Below are positions 1-8,797 of a stretch of DNA of 64,000 bases, in pieces; within the stretch, counting starts at the first letter, position 1, and every line of letters starts with the position of its first letter. The notes beneath the pieces were generated by a model, which saw only the letters and a program-made list of their open reading frames with translations, was not told where the DNA came from and made no database searches. The stretch comes from Belnapia arida (GTDB taxonomy: Bacteria; Pseudomonadota; Alphaproteobacteria; Acetobacterales; Acetobacteraceae): contig NZ_JAETWB010000003.1 in assembly GCF_016773205.1 (NCBI RefSeq), positions 186,001-250,000 of the forward strand, written 5' to 3'. Position numbers and translations under genes: made by a program.

Positions 1-204
1 GAGGAATGGGTCGCGGCCGGCGCGGCGGACGGGTTCAACATCTGCCCGCCGGTGCTGCCGGTCGGCCTCGACGATTTCGTCGAGCTGGTGCTGCCGGAGC
101 TGCGCCGGCGCGGCATGTTCCGCACCGAATACGAGGGGACGACCCTGCGCGAGAATCTGGGCGTGCCGATGCCGGCCAACCGCTACGCGGCGGCACGGGG
201 ATGA
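1..204 (+). CDS. C-terminal end of an NtaA/SnaA/DszA-type FMN-dependent monooxygenase (5' end outside window)
   Basis: Reading frame 1 is open from the first base to a TGA at 202-204 and encodes 67 residues. The segment ADGFNICPPVLPVGLDDF, followed by a leucine-rich helix and the closing LRENLGVPMPANRY, is the typical end of the two-component FMN-dependent monooxygenases of the nitrilotriacetate/pristinamycin/DszA group (bacterial luciferase-like TIM barrel). The catalytic half lies outside the window, so the substrate cannot be judged. The next gene starts inside its last codons (ATG at 201), which suggests translational coupling with the opine-dehydrogenase-like gene that follows. Confidence 0.75.
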   Translation, partial: EEWVAAGAADGFNICPPVLPVGLDDFVELVLPELRRRGMFRTEYEGTTLRENLGVPMPANRYAAARG

Positions 205-1258
205 GCCTGCGCGTCGCCATCCTCGGCACCGGCGCCATCGGCCTCGGCTCCGCCGCCTTGCTGGCCGAACGTGGCCAGCGCCGGTGCTCTGAACCCGCTC
301 GGGCACGGTGCCGCCGGTGTAGGAGGCGAGCGGCGCGCTGTCCGGCCGCTTCGCCTTCGCCTTCGAGCCGGATATGGCCCGTGCCATCGCCGGCGCCCGC
401 GTGGTGATGCTCGCCCTGCCGGCCTATGGCCACAAGGCGGTGCTGGACGCCGCCTTGCCGCATCTGACGGAAGGCCAGGCGGTGATCCTGAGCGGCCATC
501 TCTCCTTCGCCGGCCTCTACCTCGCGCGGCGCCTGGCGAAGCGGGGGTGCGGTTGCCGATCATCCTCTGGGGCACCACCCTCTCCACCGGCCGCCGCCTC
601 GCGCCCGACCAGCTCCGCATCGCCACAATCCGCGCCAAGGTCGATGTGGCGACGCTGCCGGCGGGCGGGATCGGCGAGGGGCTGGCGCTCTGCGAGACGC
701 TGTTCGGCGAGCGCTTCGTGCCGCGCGGGGACCTGGTCGCCATCGCGCTGAGCAACGTCAACCCGCAGAACCACATGGCGATCGCCCTTTGCAACCTCAC
801 CCGCATGGAGCGCGGCGAAGCCTGGTCGCAGAACGAGAACATCACCGATGCGGTGGGGCGGCTGATCGAGGCGCTGGATGCCGAGCGCCTGGCCATCGCC
901 GCGGCCCTCGGCGCCGCGGTGCGGACGGTGCGGCAGCATTTCCACCTCTCCTTCCACATCGAGGAGGCGCCGCTCGGCGAGATGGCGCGGGCGATGGTCG
1001 GGCGCGGCGACCGCACCATGGCGCCGGCGACGCTTGAGACGCGCTATGTGCTGGAGGATGTGCCCTTCGGCCTGGTGCCGACCGCACGGCTCGGCCGTCT
1101 CGCCGGCCGGCCCGCCGTGCTGCACGAGGCCGGCATCGCACTGCTTTCCGCGCTCTACGGCCGGCGACCTGGCCGCGGCCAATGACCTGCTGCCGGCCCT
1201 CGGCTTGGACGGGCTGGACGCGGATCGCCTCCGCGTCCTGGCCCGGGGCGAGGGTTAG
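201..1258 (+). pseudogene. Opine (octopine/nopaline) dehydrogenase-like gene broken by several frame changes
   Basis: The ATG at 201 opens a Rossmann fold (MSLRVAILGTGAIGLGSAAL, with GxGxxG), but the family match moves between frames. It leaves frame 3 near 280, passes through frame 1 to about 325, follows frame 2 (VVMLALPAYGHKAVLDAALP) to about 540, frame 1 (VRLPIILWGTTLSTGRR through RYVLEDVPFGLVPTARLG) to about 1165, then frame 2 again (DLAAANDLLPALGLDGLDAD) to the TAG at 1256-1258. Frame 2 also has a TAG at 320. The pieces together span a full-length NAD(P)-dependent opine dehydrogenase: N-terminal NAD domain, then the octopine-DH C-terminal domain with the LSNVNPQNH segment. At least four indels in 1 kb means either a decaying gene or local sequence errors; neighbours are intact. 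Its stop overlaps the ilvD stop. Confidence 0.65.
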
Positions 1259-3111
1259 CCCCGCCGCATGCCCTTCAGGTCGCGCACCGCGCCGCGTGCC
1301 GCGCTGGTCACCATGGCCGCATAGGCCTGCAGCGCGGTCGAGACCTGGCGCTTGCGGGGCTGTGCCGGCTGCCAGGCCGCCGCCCCCTTCGCCTCCATAG
1401 CCGCGCGCCGCTCGGCCAGCACCGCATCCGCCACGGCGAGGTTGATGAGGCGGTTCGGGATGTCGATCTCGATCCGGTCGCCATCCTCGACCAGCCCGAC
1501 CAGCCCGCCCTCCGCCGCCTCGGGCGACAGATGCCCGATGGACAGCCCCGAGGAGCCGCCGGAGAAGCGCCCATCCGTCACCAGGGCGCAGACCTTCCCA
1601 AGCCCCTTCGACTTCAGGTAGCTCGTCGGATACAGCATCTCCTGCATCCCCGGCCCGCCGCGCGGCCCTTCATAGCGCACCAGCACCACATCGCCCGGCT
1701 GCACCGCGCCGCCGAGGATGCCCTCGACCGCCGCATCCTGGCTCTCGAAGACCCGCGCCGGGCCGGAGAAGGCGAGGATGCTGGCATCGACGCCCGCCGT
1801 CTTCACGATGCAGCCCTCTTCGGCCAGGTTGCCGTAGAGCACCGCGAGGCCGCCATCCTGCGAGAAGGCATGCGCCTTGTCGCGGATCACGCCGCCTGCG
1901 CGGTCCGTGTCGAGGCTTTCCCAGCGCTCGCCCTGGCTGAAGGCGACCGTGGTCGGGATGCCGCCCGGCGCTGCCTGGAAGAAGTGCCGCACCTTGTCGT
2001 CGGCGGTCCGCTGCACGTCCCACCGCGCCAGCGCCTCGGCGAGGCTCGGCGCATCGACCCGGCTGACGGAGGTGTCGATCAGCCCCGCGCGGTCGAGCTC
2101 GCCGAGGATGCCCATGATGCCACCCGCCCGGTGGACGTCCTCCACATGCACGTTGGCGACCGAGGGAGCCACCTTGCAGAGCACCGGCACCCGGCGCGAG
2201 AGCCGGTCGATATCCTGCATGGTGAAGCCGACGCTGCCCTCATGCGCCGCCGCCAGCAGGTGCAGCACCGTGTTGGTCGAGCCGCCCATGGCGATATCGA
2301 GCGTCATCGCATTCTCGAAGGCCGTCATGGTGGCGATTCTGCGCGGCAGAACGGAGAAGTCCTCCGTCTCGTAATGCGCCCGGGTGATCTCGACGATCTT
2401 CCGCCCGGCCTGGAGGAACAGGCTCTTACGGTCCGCATGGGTCGCCACGATCGTGCCATTGCCGGGCAGGGCGAGGCCCAGCGCCTCGGTCAGGCAGTTC
2501 ATCGAGTTGGCGGTGAACATGCCGGAGCAGGAACCGCAAGTCGGGCAGGCCGAGCGTTCGATGACCGCCACCTCCTCATCCGTCACGGTCGGGTCGGCGG
2601 CAACGATCATGGCGTCGATCAGGTCCACCGAGCGCTTCTGGCCCCGGTGCACCACCTTGCCCGCCTCCATCGGCCCGCCGGAGACGAAGATGGTCGGGAT
2701 GTTGAGGCGCATGGTCGCCATCAGCATGCCCGGGGTGATCTTGTCGCAGTTGGAGATGCAGACCATGGCGTCGGCGCAGTGCGCGTTGACCATGTACTCG
2801 ACGCTGTCGGCGATGAGGTCGCGTGAGGGCAGGCTGTAGAGCATGCCGTCATGCCCCATGGCGATGCCGTCATCGACTGCGATGGTGTTGAACTCCTTGG
2901 CGACGCCACCCGCCGCCTCGATCTCCCGCGCGACCAGCTGGCCGAGGTCCTTCAGATGGACATGGCCGGGGACGAACTGCGTGAAGCTGTTGACGACCGC
3001 GATGATCGGCTTGCCGAAGTCCCCGTCCTTCATGCCGGTGGCGCGCCAGAGGCCCCGGGCGCCGGCCATGTTGCGGCCATGGGTGGTGGTGCGGGAACGG
3101 TATTGCGGCAT
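1255..3111 (-). CDS. ilvD: Dihydroxy-acid dehydratase
   Basis: This 618-residue enzyme dehydrates 2,3-dihydroxy-isovalerate and -methylvalerate to the 2-keto acids, the penultimate step of valine and isoleucine synthesis in the cytoplasm. The Fe-S ligands are visible as C118 and C122 ([12 protein letters not shown], with K124) and in [16 protein letters not shown] (C189, C192, C195). The longer frame extends to 3225, but [20 protein letters not shown] is the usual family N-terminus, so the start at 3111 is preferred; length then matches E. coli IlvD (616). It converges with the broken opine dehydrogenase and the two stop codons overlap by two bases. No other ilv gene is nearby. Confidence 0.97.
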   Translation of the reverse strand: MPQYRSRTTTHGRNMAGARGLWRATGMKDGDFGKPIIAVVNSFTQFVPGHVHLKDLGQLVAREIEAAGGVAKEFNTIAVDDGIAMGHDGMLYSLPSRDLIADSVEYMVNAHCADAMVCISNCDKITPGMLMATMRLNIPTIFVSGGPMEAGKVVHRGQKRSVDLIDAMIVAADPTVTDEEVAVIERSACPTCGSCSGMFTANSMNCLTEALGLALPGNGTIVATHADRKSLFLQAGRKIVEITRAHYETEDFSVLPRRIATMTAFENAMTLDIAMGGSTNTVLHLLAAAHEGSVGFTMQDIDRLSRRVPVLCKVAPSVANVHVEDVHRAGGIMGILGELDRAGLIDTSVSRVDAPSLAEALARWDVQRTADDKVRHFFQAAPGGIPTTVAFSQGERWESLDTDRAGGVIRDKAHAFSQDGGLAVLYGNLAEEGCIVKTAGVDASILAFSGPARVFESQDAAVEGILGGAVQPGDVVLVRYEGPRGGPGMQEMLYPTSYLKSKGLGKVCALVTDGRFSGGSSGLSIGHLSPEAAEGGLVGLVEDGDRIEIDIPNRLINLAVADAVLAERRAAMEAKGAAAWQPAQPRKRQVSTALQAYAAMVTSAARGAVRDLKGMRRG

Positions 3112-3303
3112 GGGACGGTCCTTCTCGGGCGCGGCTTCCATATTACCAAGCCGTGGCGCCGGCCACCCCTTCGCCATGGCGCATCCCAGGCCTAAGCTGA
3201 CGGCATGGGGCAGGGGGCCCTTCAACCGCTGCGGAGGCTGATCTCCTGCCCCGCACAGGCGCCAGCCCGGCCCTTTCCGGCGGAGGAGAGGAGCGGAGAC
3301 TCA

Positions 3304-3675
3304 ATGACCTATGCCTGGGTGGCCGTCGGCAGCGCGCTCGGCGGCATGGCGCGCTACTGGCTCGTCCTGGCGACCTTCCCGCTCTTCGGCCCGGTCTTTC
3401 CCTGGGCGACGGTGTTCATCAACGTCCTCGGCTCCTTCGTCATCGGTTGGTTCGGGGCGCTGACGATGGAGGGGCGCTGGGCGGTGCCGGCGGAAATGCG
3501 GGCCTTCGTCATGGTGGGGCTTTGCGGCGGCTTCACCACCTACTCCTCCTTCAGCCTGCAGACCCTGGAGCTGATCCAGAAGGGACGGATGGACCTGGCG
3601 CTTGCCAATATCGGCCTCTCGGTCTTGGTCTGCCTCGGGGCCGTGGCGCTCGGCTACTGGCTCGGGCAGGGATAA
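3304..3675 (+). CDS. crcB: Fluoride ion channel CrcB/Fluc
   Basis: The 123-residue protein has four hydrophobic segments and the Fluc signatures: GGMARYW near the N-terminus, the membrane Asn in FINVLGSFVIGW, and GFCGGFTTYSSF-like GLCGGFTTYSSFSLQ. Members form dual-topology dimers in the inner membrane that export fluoride. The ATG at 3304 has a purine-rich GGAGGAGAGGAG stretch upstream. The gene stands alone between divergent ilvD and a small hypothetical gene. No fluoride-riboswitch core could be recognised in the 190 bases upstream. Confidence 0.95.
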   Translation: MTYAWVAVGSALGGMARYWLVLATFPLFGPVFPWATVFINVLGSFVIGWFGALTMEGRWAVPAEMRAFVMVGLCGGFTTYSSFSLQTLELIQKGRMDLALANIGLSVLVCLGAVALGYWLGQG

Positions 3676-3763
3676 GGCGGATTTCGGTTGCCATATCGTA
3701 TCGATTGAGCAAGCTTCGGCATCGGACCACCTGAACGGTCGACCTTCAGCCGGAGATGCCTTC

Positions 3764-4111
3764 GTGCCCGACCCCGATCCCAGTCAGAATGGCGCCGCCT
3801 GGTTCCAGGCTGAGCTCATGGCTCTTGGCGAAACCCCGGGCAGCCTGGCCCGGCTGATGAAGCGGTGCGGCGACGACCGGACGCCGCGCAACATCCTCCG
3901 CTCCATCCAACGGATGGGTGCCGGCGATGTCCAGGTTTCGGGCGAAATGCGGGTCCTGCTCCATGTCCTGGCGCAGACCCGGCGGCGGAAGGCGGAGGGC
4001 TGGAGCGGACGACGAGGTTCGAACTCGCGACATTCAGATTGGAAATCTGACGCTCTACCAGCTGAGCTACGTCCGCCCGTGGAACGGGGGCCGGCCGCCA
4101 GCCAGCGTTGA
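3764..4111 (+). CDS. Small hypothetical protein, helix-rich, running antisense through tRNA-Gly
   Basis: The frame from a GTG at 3764 gives 115 residues; an ATG at 3819 ([14 protein letters not shown]) is an alternative start. The first ~75 residues ([20 protein letters not shown], then [16 protein letters not shown] and [15 protein letters not shown]) look like a short helical, possibly helix-turn-helix, protein. The last ~35 residues (from about 4005) are simply the reverse reading of the tRNA-Gly gene and flanking bases, so the functional protein is probably the N-terminal part only, or the frame is not expressed to its end. Function unknown; the exact start is uncertain. Confidence 0.4.
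   Translation: MPDPDPSQNGAAWFQAELMALGETPGSLARLMKRCGDDRTPRNILRSIQRMGAGDVQVSGEMRVLLHVLAQTRRRKAEGWSGRRGSNSRHSDWKSDALPAELRPPVERGPAASQR
4001..4076 (-). tRNA. tRNA-Gly (anticodon TCC), CCA end encoded
   Basis: The minus strand folds into a full cloverleaf: acceptor GCGGACG pairs with CGTCCGC, the D-arm is GCTCAGCTGGTAGAGC, the anticodon stem TCAGA/TCTGA encloses the loop TTTCCAA, and the T-arm carries GTTCGAAC. The central loop bases are TCC, which reads GGA glycine codons. Base 73 is T, as expected for glycine tRNAs, and a CCA end is encoded (4001-4003 on the complement). Confidence 0.95.
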
Positions 4112-4136
4112 CCCCGTTCACGCTTCCTGATAGGGC
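4108..4136 (+). promoter_or_regulatory. Possible promoter of tuf copy 1
   Basis: TTGACC (4108-4113), a 17-base spacer and TAGGGC (4131-4136) point rightward toward tuf. The -35 resembles those before rplK and rpsL, the -10 is poor. A better -10-like box, TATATC at 4188-4193, lacks a good -35, so the true start is open. A small hairpin (TCCCACG/CGTGGGA, 4192-4210) lies in the leader. Confidence 0.3.
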
Positions 4137-4155
4137 CAGCCGCGCCGGCCGGCAA
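4127..4155 (-). promoter_or_regulatory. Candidate promoter of tRNA-Gly
   Basis: On the minus strand TTGCCG (4155-4150) is followed after 17 bases by TATCAG (4132-4127). The predicted start near 4120 would give a leader of about 44 bases before the tRNA. Spacing is ideal and the -10 is fair. It overlaps a possible rightward tuf promoter. Confidence 0.4.
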
Positions 4156-4287
4156 GGGTGCTGGCTGGTATTGCCGAGAATTGTGCCTATATCCCACGCA
4201 TCTCGTGGGAAAGACCAGGCGGCTCCCTGTCCGCCGGACGGGCCTCGGGCAAGCGACATGACCAGTACGGGATAGCGGAGCCGGGCA

Positions 4288-5478
<1,191 letters not shown>

Positions 5479-5500
5479 GGCCTCAAGGCCTGGATATGGA

Positions 5501-5530
5501 GCGGGCCGCCTTCGGGCGGCCCGTTTGCGT
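5501..5530 (+). terminator. Intrinsic terminator after tuf copy 1
   Basis: GGGCCGCC (5503-5510) and GGCGGCCC (5515-5522) form a perfect stem closed by a C(TTCG)G tetraloop, extended by one more C-G pair, and followed by GTTTGCGTTG. The U-run is short but the hairpin is very stable. Confidence 0.75.
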
Positions 5531-5552
5531 TGGGGATAACGCCTGCTCCCCC

Positions 5553-5581
5553 TCGACAGCCCGCCACCGCTGACTTATAGG
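5553..5581 (+). promoter_or_regulatory. Candidate promoter of tRNA-Trp-secE-nusG
   Basis: TCGACA (5553-5558), 17 bases, then TATAGG (5576-5581). The predicted start near 5588 lies about 27 bases before the tRNA-Trp 5' end. No separate promoter was recognised between the tRNA and secE, so the three are probably cotranscribed. Confidence 0.5.
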
Positions 5582-5614
5582 CATCGCCTCGCGCCGCGGC
5601 TCCGTCCGGCGTGA

Positions 5615-5690
5615 AGGGGCGTAGCTCAATTGGTAGAGCGCCGGTCTCCAAAACCGGAGGTTGGGGGTTCGAGACCCTCCGCCCCTGCCA
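5615..5690 (+). tRNA. tRNA-Trp (anticodon CCA), CCA end encoded
   Basis: Acceptor arms AGGGGCG (5615-5621) and CGCCCCT pair fully; the D-arm is GCTCAATTGGTAGAGC; stem CCGGT/ACCGG holds the loop CTCCAAA, giving anticodon CCA; the T-arm is GGGGGTTCGAGACCCTC. Discriminator G and an encoded CCA (5688-5690) finish the molecule. tRNA-Trp directly upstream of secE-nusG is a common bacterial arrangement. Confidence 0.97.
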
Positions 5691-5817
5691 CCTGCCCTGG
5701 TTCGCCCCTTGGCTAGCCTGGCGCATCCTGACTTGTCCAGGGTGGCATCCCCCCCCATGCTGCGGGAGTGGGCGGCCGCCCGCGAAGCGTTAACCGCAGC
5801 ACAGAAGGTTCCCCGAC

Positions 5818-6012
5818 TTGGCCAAGCTTGATCCCGCGCAGTATGTCCGGGACGTGCGGACGGAGGTGGCGAAGGTCACCTGGCCGAGCCGCAAGGAAAC
5901 CTTGATCACGACCGGCCTCGTGCTGGCGATGTCGGCGCTGGCGGCCATCTTCTTTCTGGTCGCCGACCAGCTGATCGCCCTGGCGATGCGCGGCCTGTTC
6001 GGAATCGGGTGA
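5818..6012 (+). CDS. secE: Preprotein translocase subunit SecE
   Basis: A 64-residue short-form SecE with one membrane helix ([22 protein letters not shown]) after the conserved amphipathic [16 protein letters not shown]. It clamps SecY in the inner-membrane SecYEG channel. The start is a TTG (5818); no in-frame ATG gives the conserved N-terminus. It lies between tRNA-Trp and nusG, and its stop is 14 bases from the nusG start, so the two are one operon. Confidence 0.95.
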   Translation: MAKLDPAQYVRDVRTEVAKVTWPSRKETLITTGLVLAMSALAAIFFLVADQLIALAMRGLFGIG

Positions 6013-6026
6013 GGGAGCAGCAGGCG

Positions 6027-6560
6027 ATGGCCAAGCGCTGGTATGTGGTGCACGTCTATTCGGGCTTCGAGAAGAAGATCGCCCAGCAGATCAAGGAGCA
6101 GGCCACCCAGAAGGGCCTCGGCGACCAGTTCGACGAGATCCTGGTCCCCGCCGAGGAGGTGACCGAGGTCCGCCGCGGCCAGAAGGTGAATTCCGAGCGG
6201 AAGTTCTTCCCCGGCTATGTGCTGGTGAAGATGGAGATGTCGGACGACGCCTGGCACCTGGTGAAGGACACGCCGAAGGTCACCGGCTTCCTCGGCAACA
6301 AGAACAAGCCGAGCCCGATCACCGAGGCCGAGGCCCAGCGCATCGTCAACCAGGTGAAGGAAGGGGTGGAGAAGCCCCGCAAGCCCGCCGTGATCTTCGA
6401 GGTGGGCGAGCAGATCCGCGTCGCCGACGGCCCCTTCACCAGCTTCATGGGCACGGTGGAGGAGGTGGACGAGGAGCGTGGCCGGGTGAAGGTCTCGGTC
6501 AGCATCTTCGGCCGCTCCACCCCGGTCGAGCTGGAATACACCCAGGTCGAGAAGGTCTGA
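6027..6560 (+). CDS. nusG: Transcription termination/antitermination factor NusG
   Basis: The 177-residue protein has the N-terminal NGN domain ([20 protein letters not shown], through [12 protein letters not shown]) that binds RNA polymerase and the C-terminal KOW domain (residues ~120-177: [20 protein letters not shown]) that contacts Rho or S10. A GTG at 6009 is in frame, but the ATG at 6027 gives the family's normal N-terminus and has GAGGGAG ahead of it. In many bacteria rplK follows directly; here three unrelated genes intervene. Confidence 0.97.
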   Translation: MAKRWYVVHVYSGFEKKIAQQIKEQATQKGLGDQFDEILVPAEEVTEVRRGQKVNSERKFFPGYVLVKMEMSDDAWHLVKDTPKVTGFLGNKNKPSPITEAEAQRIVNQVKEGVEKPRKPAVIFEVGEQIRVADGPFTSFMGTVEEVDEERGRVKVSVSIFGRSTPVELEYTQVEKV

Positions 6561-6652
6561 CGTCGCCGTATACGCAGCCGCGCGCATCGCGCTAGCCTGA
6601 ACCCGCACGGGCCGCAGAGCCCGGCGAGGACACGGCGGAAAGGCGGGCGCGC

Positions 6653-7621
6653 ATGGCGATCACCCGAAGGACCATCCTGGCCGGGAGCGCGCTCGCGTTG
6701 CCGGCGCCCCAGGCGAGGGCAGGGGAGGAATACCCGGCCCGGACCATCACCTGGGTCGTCCCCGGCGGGCCTGGCAGCGTTCTCGATGTCGCCGCCCGCT
6801 TGATCGCGCTGAAGCTTGGCACCGCCCTCGGCCAGGGCGTCGTCATCGACAACCGGTCCGGCGCCGGCGGTACCCTCGCCGCGGAATACGCCGCCCGCTC
6901 CGCGCCGGACGGCTACACCGTCTCCTTCGGTAATTTCGCCACCTTCGCCATCGCGCCGCTGCTGATCCCTAACCTGCGCTATGAGGCGCGGCGGGATTTC
7001 ACCCCGGTCCATGGCATCGGCGCCTCGGCCAATATCGTCATCAGCGGCCTGAAGCAGCCTTTCGCCAGCATCCCGGCGTTGATCGAGCATGCGAAGCGCA
7101 ATCCCGGCCAGGTCACCTACGGCGCCAGCATCGGCTCCGGCCAGCATGCGGCCGGGGCGCTCTTCGCCCAGGCGGCGGGGGTAGAGCTGACGCTGATCCC
7201 CTATTCCAACTTCGCCCAGGCGCTGAACGACACCGTCGCCGGCCGGCTCGACCTGATGTTCGACTATCCGCTGAGCACCCTGCCGCATGTACGGGATGGC
7301 AAGCTCCAAGCGCTCGCCGTCAATGCCGGCGAGCGGCTCGCCATTGCACCCGAGGTGCCAACCCTGGCTGAGGCGGGGCTTTCGGGCGCCGAGCTGCTGG
7401 GCTGGTCGGGACTTTACCTTCCGGCGCGCACGCCGCCTGCCATCGTCGCGCGCCTTGCCGAGGCGACCCATCGCGCCCTGCTCGACCGCGAGGTGAAGAC
7501 GCTCTTCGACAGTACCGGCACCATCCTCTGGGGTGGTGTGGACGGGCCGGCCCTCGGCCGGGCGCTTGAGGAGGAAATCCCGCGGATGCAGCGGCTCATC
7601 GCACCGGCCGCCGCGAAGTAG
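6653..7621 (+). CDS. Bug/TctC-family periplasmic solute-binding protein
   Basis: The 322-residue protein begins with a twin-arginine-like signal (ITRRTILAGSALALPAPQARA) and then the Bug fold: YPARTITWVVPGGPGSVLDVAARL, RSGAGGTLAAEYAARSAPDGYT and a closing region with VPTLAEAGL. Such proteins bind carboxylates for tripartite tricarboxylate transporters, but no TctA/TctB partner is near, the usual case for orphan Bug proteins. It sits between nusG and rplK with no functional link to translation; it probably entered this spot by insertion. The ligand cannot be told from the sequence. Confidence 0.88.
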   Translation: MAITRRTILAGSALALPAPQARAGEEYPARTITWVVPGGPGSVLDVAARLIALKLGTALGQGVVIDNRSGAGGTLAAEYAARSAPDGYTVSFGNFATFAIAPLLIPNLRYEARRDFTPVHGIGASANIVISGLKQPFASIPALIEHAKRNPGQVTYGASIGSGQHAAGALFAQAAGVELTLIPYSNFAQALNDTVAGRLDLMFDYPLSTLPHVRDGKLQALAVNAGERLAIAPEVPTLAEAGLSGAELLGWSGLYLPARTPPAIVARLAEATHRALLDREVKTLFDSTGTILWGGVDGPALGRALEEEIPRMQRLIAPAAAK

Positions 7622-7650
7622 GGTCGGGAAGGCCTGCCTCCCCGAACCCT
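7620..7650. terminator. Bidirectional hairpin between convergent Bug and YidB-like genes
   Basis: Starting at the last base of the Bug stop codon, AGGGT-CGGG-AGGC pairs with GCCT-CCCG-ACCCT around a two-base loop, with small bulges. It serves genes converging from both sides. No U-run is evident. Part of it (CTCCCCGAACCC) recurs at 63949-63960. Confidence 0.45.
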
Positions 7651-7659
7651 CGCCGACGA

Positions 7660-8232
7660 CTACCGCCGGGGGCTTTGGCCGCCGCCAAAGATGCTGTTCA
7701 GCAGGCCGCCGAAGCTGCCGCCTTCCAGTTCGCCCTCATGCTGCGGGATGCGGCCCTGCGGCGTCAGTCGGTCCACCATCTCGGGCAGGACGCGGCTGAC
7801 CTCGTGCATCAGCGTGCCCCGGTCGGTCCCGGCCTGCTGGGCCGCCGCTTCCACATCCTGCGGGTCGAAGGCGCGCGACAACTCATCCGCCGAGATTTGC
7901 TCGTTCGGCCCGGGCTGCACCCAACTGTCGACATGCCGCTCCAGCCCTTGATTGCGCAGCCCGCCAAGCAGGCCGCCCAGCCCACCGAGGAGGCCGCCCG
8001 CCGCGCCGCTGCCGAGCAGCCCGCCCATGATGCCGCCCAACCCACCACCTAACCCCCCACCCAGCCCGCCATCGGCCTGCGGCGCCTGGGCCGGGGCCGA
8101 ACCAGGCGCCGCCTGGCTCCCCGAATGCTTCATCAGCTGCTGGATGAGCAGCGCGATTGCCGCCATCTTCATTCCGCCTGACAGGCCGCCGGAAAGGCCG
8201 CCTCCCGATCGCCCGAACAGGTTCTCGCTCAT
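7660..8232 (-). CDS. YidB-family (DUF937-like) glycine-rich protein
   Basis: The 190-residue protein starts MSENLFGRSGGGLSGG, has a hydrophobic segment (MAAIALLIQQLM), then a long glycine-leucine tract in which GGLGG and GGLL units repeat (residues ~58-97), and ends with a conserved globular part: NEQISADELSRAFDPQDVEAA, then VLPEMVDRLTPQGRIP, the diagnostic C-terminus of the YidB group. Function of the family is unknown. An ATG 15 bases upstream (8247) is possible, but the ATG at 8232 has GGAG nine bases ahead. It is divergent from the GlsB-like gene. Confidence 0.85.
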   Translation of the reverse strand: MSENLFGRSGGGLSGGLSGGMKMAAIALLIQQLMKHSGSQAAPGSAPAQAPQADGGLGGGLGGGLGGIMGGLLGSGAAGGLLGGLGGLLGGLRNQGLERHVDSWVQPGPNEQISADELSRAFDPQDVEAAAQQAGTDRGTLMHEVSRVLPEMVDRLTPQGRIPQHEGELEGGSFGGLLNSIFGGGQSPRR

Positions 8233-8282
8233 CTGCCGTTGCTCCATGAATGCTGTGCTCGGGGGAGAACGCGGCCAGCACC

Positions 8283-8299
8283 ATTCCGTTGTTCGGAAT
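8283..8299. promoter_or_regulatory. Palindrome in the YidB-GlsB divergent spacer
   Basis: ATTCCG (8283-8288), five bases, then CGGAAT (8294-8299): a perfect inverted repeat between two divergent genes, a plausible operator for both. No regulator is encoded beside it. Confidence 0.3.
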
Positions 8300-8372
8300 C
8301 GTATCTGTCACGAGGAACCCGGGCGCCGGCGCTGGCTTATCGCCGCGCGCCACCAACACAGGATCTCAGGCC

Positions 8373-8636
8373 ATGGGTATCATCGGAACGATCATCATCG
8401 GCTTCCTTGCCGGTCTCGTCGCCAAATTCCTCCATCCGGGCCGGGATCCCTCCGGCTTCATCATCACGACGCTGCTGGGCATCGTCGGTGCGGTCGTTGC
8501 GACCTACCTCGGCCAGGCGGTCGGCTGGTACCGGGCAGGCGAGGGGGCAGGCTTCCTCGGCGCGGTGGTCGGTGCGGTCATTGTCCTCGCCATCTACAAC
8601 ATGGTCACCCGGCGCTCCGCTTCGAACCGGATCTGA
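8373..8636 (+). CDS. GlsB/YeaQ/YmgE-family small membrane protein
   Basis: The 87-residue protein consists of three hydrophobic segments: IGTIIIGFLAGLVAKFLHPG, GFIITTLLGIVGAVVATYLG and GFLGAVVGAVIVLAIYNMV. This pattern, with the GxxAGxxA start and a Gly-rich middle helix, defines the transglycosylase-associated/YeaQ family, often induced by stress; its molecular role is not known. It is divergent from the YidB-like gene. Its 3' hairpin overlaps the rplK promoter. Confidence 0.88.
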   Translation: MGIIGTIIIGFLAGLVAKFLHPGRDPSGFIITTLLGIVGAVVATYLGQAVGWYRAGEGAGFLGAVVGAVIVLAIYNMVTRRSASNRI

Positions 8637-8642
8637 CAGCCC

Positions 8643-8680
8643 TGGAGGGAGGCGAGCCGAATATGGCTTGACTCCCTCTA
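8643..8680 (+). terminator. Hairpin after the GlsB-like gene, overlapping the rplK promoter
   Basis: GAGGGAG-G-CGAGCC (8645-8658) pairs with GGCTTG-A-CTCCCTC (8665-8678) around the loop GAATAT: 13 of 14 positions pair, one of them G-T. There is no U-run. The 3' arm contains the TTGACT -35 box for rplK. Confidence 0.5.
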
Positions 8681-8696
8681 CGGACCCGCCCATACG
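8668..8696 (+). promoter_or_regulatory. Candidate promoter of rplKA(JL-rpoBC)
   Basis: TTGACT (8668-8673), a 17-base spacer and CATACG (8691-8696). The start would be near 8703, about 95 bases before rplK. The same TTGACT box with 17-base spacing precedes rpsL. Confidence 0.55.
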
Positions 8697-8797
8697 CCCC
8701 CGCTCTACTCAGATCGGGACGCGGGAGGCGTCCGGCCATCCCATGCGGGGCGGCCGGCGCCGTAAGCACCGCGGCTCCCTGACCGCAGGGACGTATC

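Noticed and set aside
1531-2826. A 431-codon open frame antisense to ilvD
   Set aside because: Composition typical of a shadow frame, no start signal and no recognisable motif.
3112-3303. Possible fluoride riboswitch ahead of crcB
   Set aside because: The conserved core of the crcB RNA motif could not be found in the spacer.
5483-5758. Open frame antisense to tRNA-Trp
   Set aside because: The peptide around the tRNA is a reverse reading of the cloverleaf, a common false gene.
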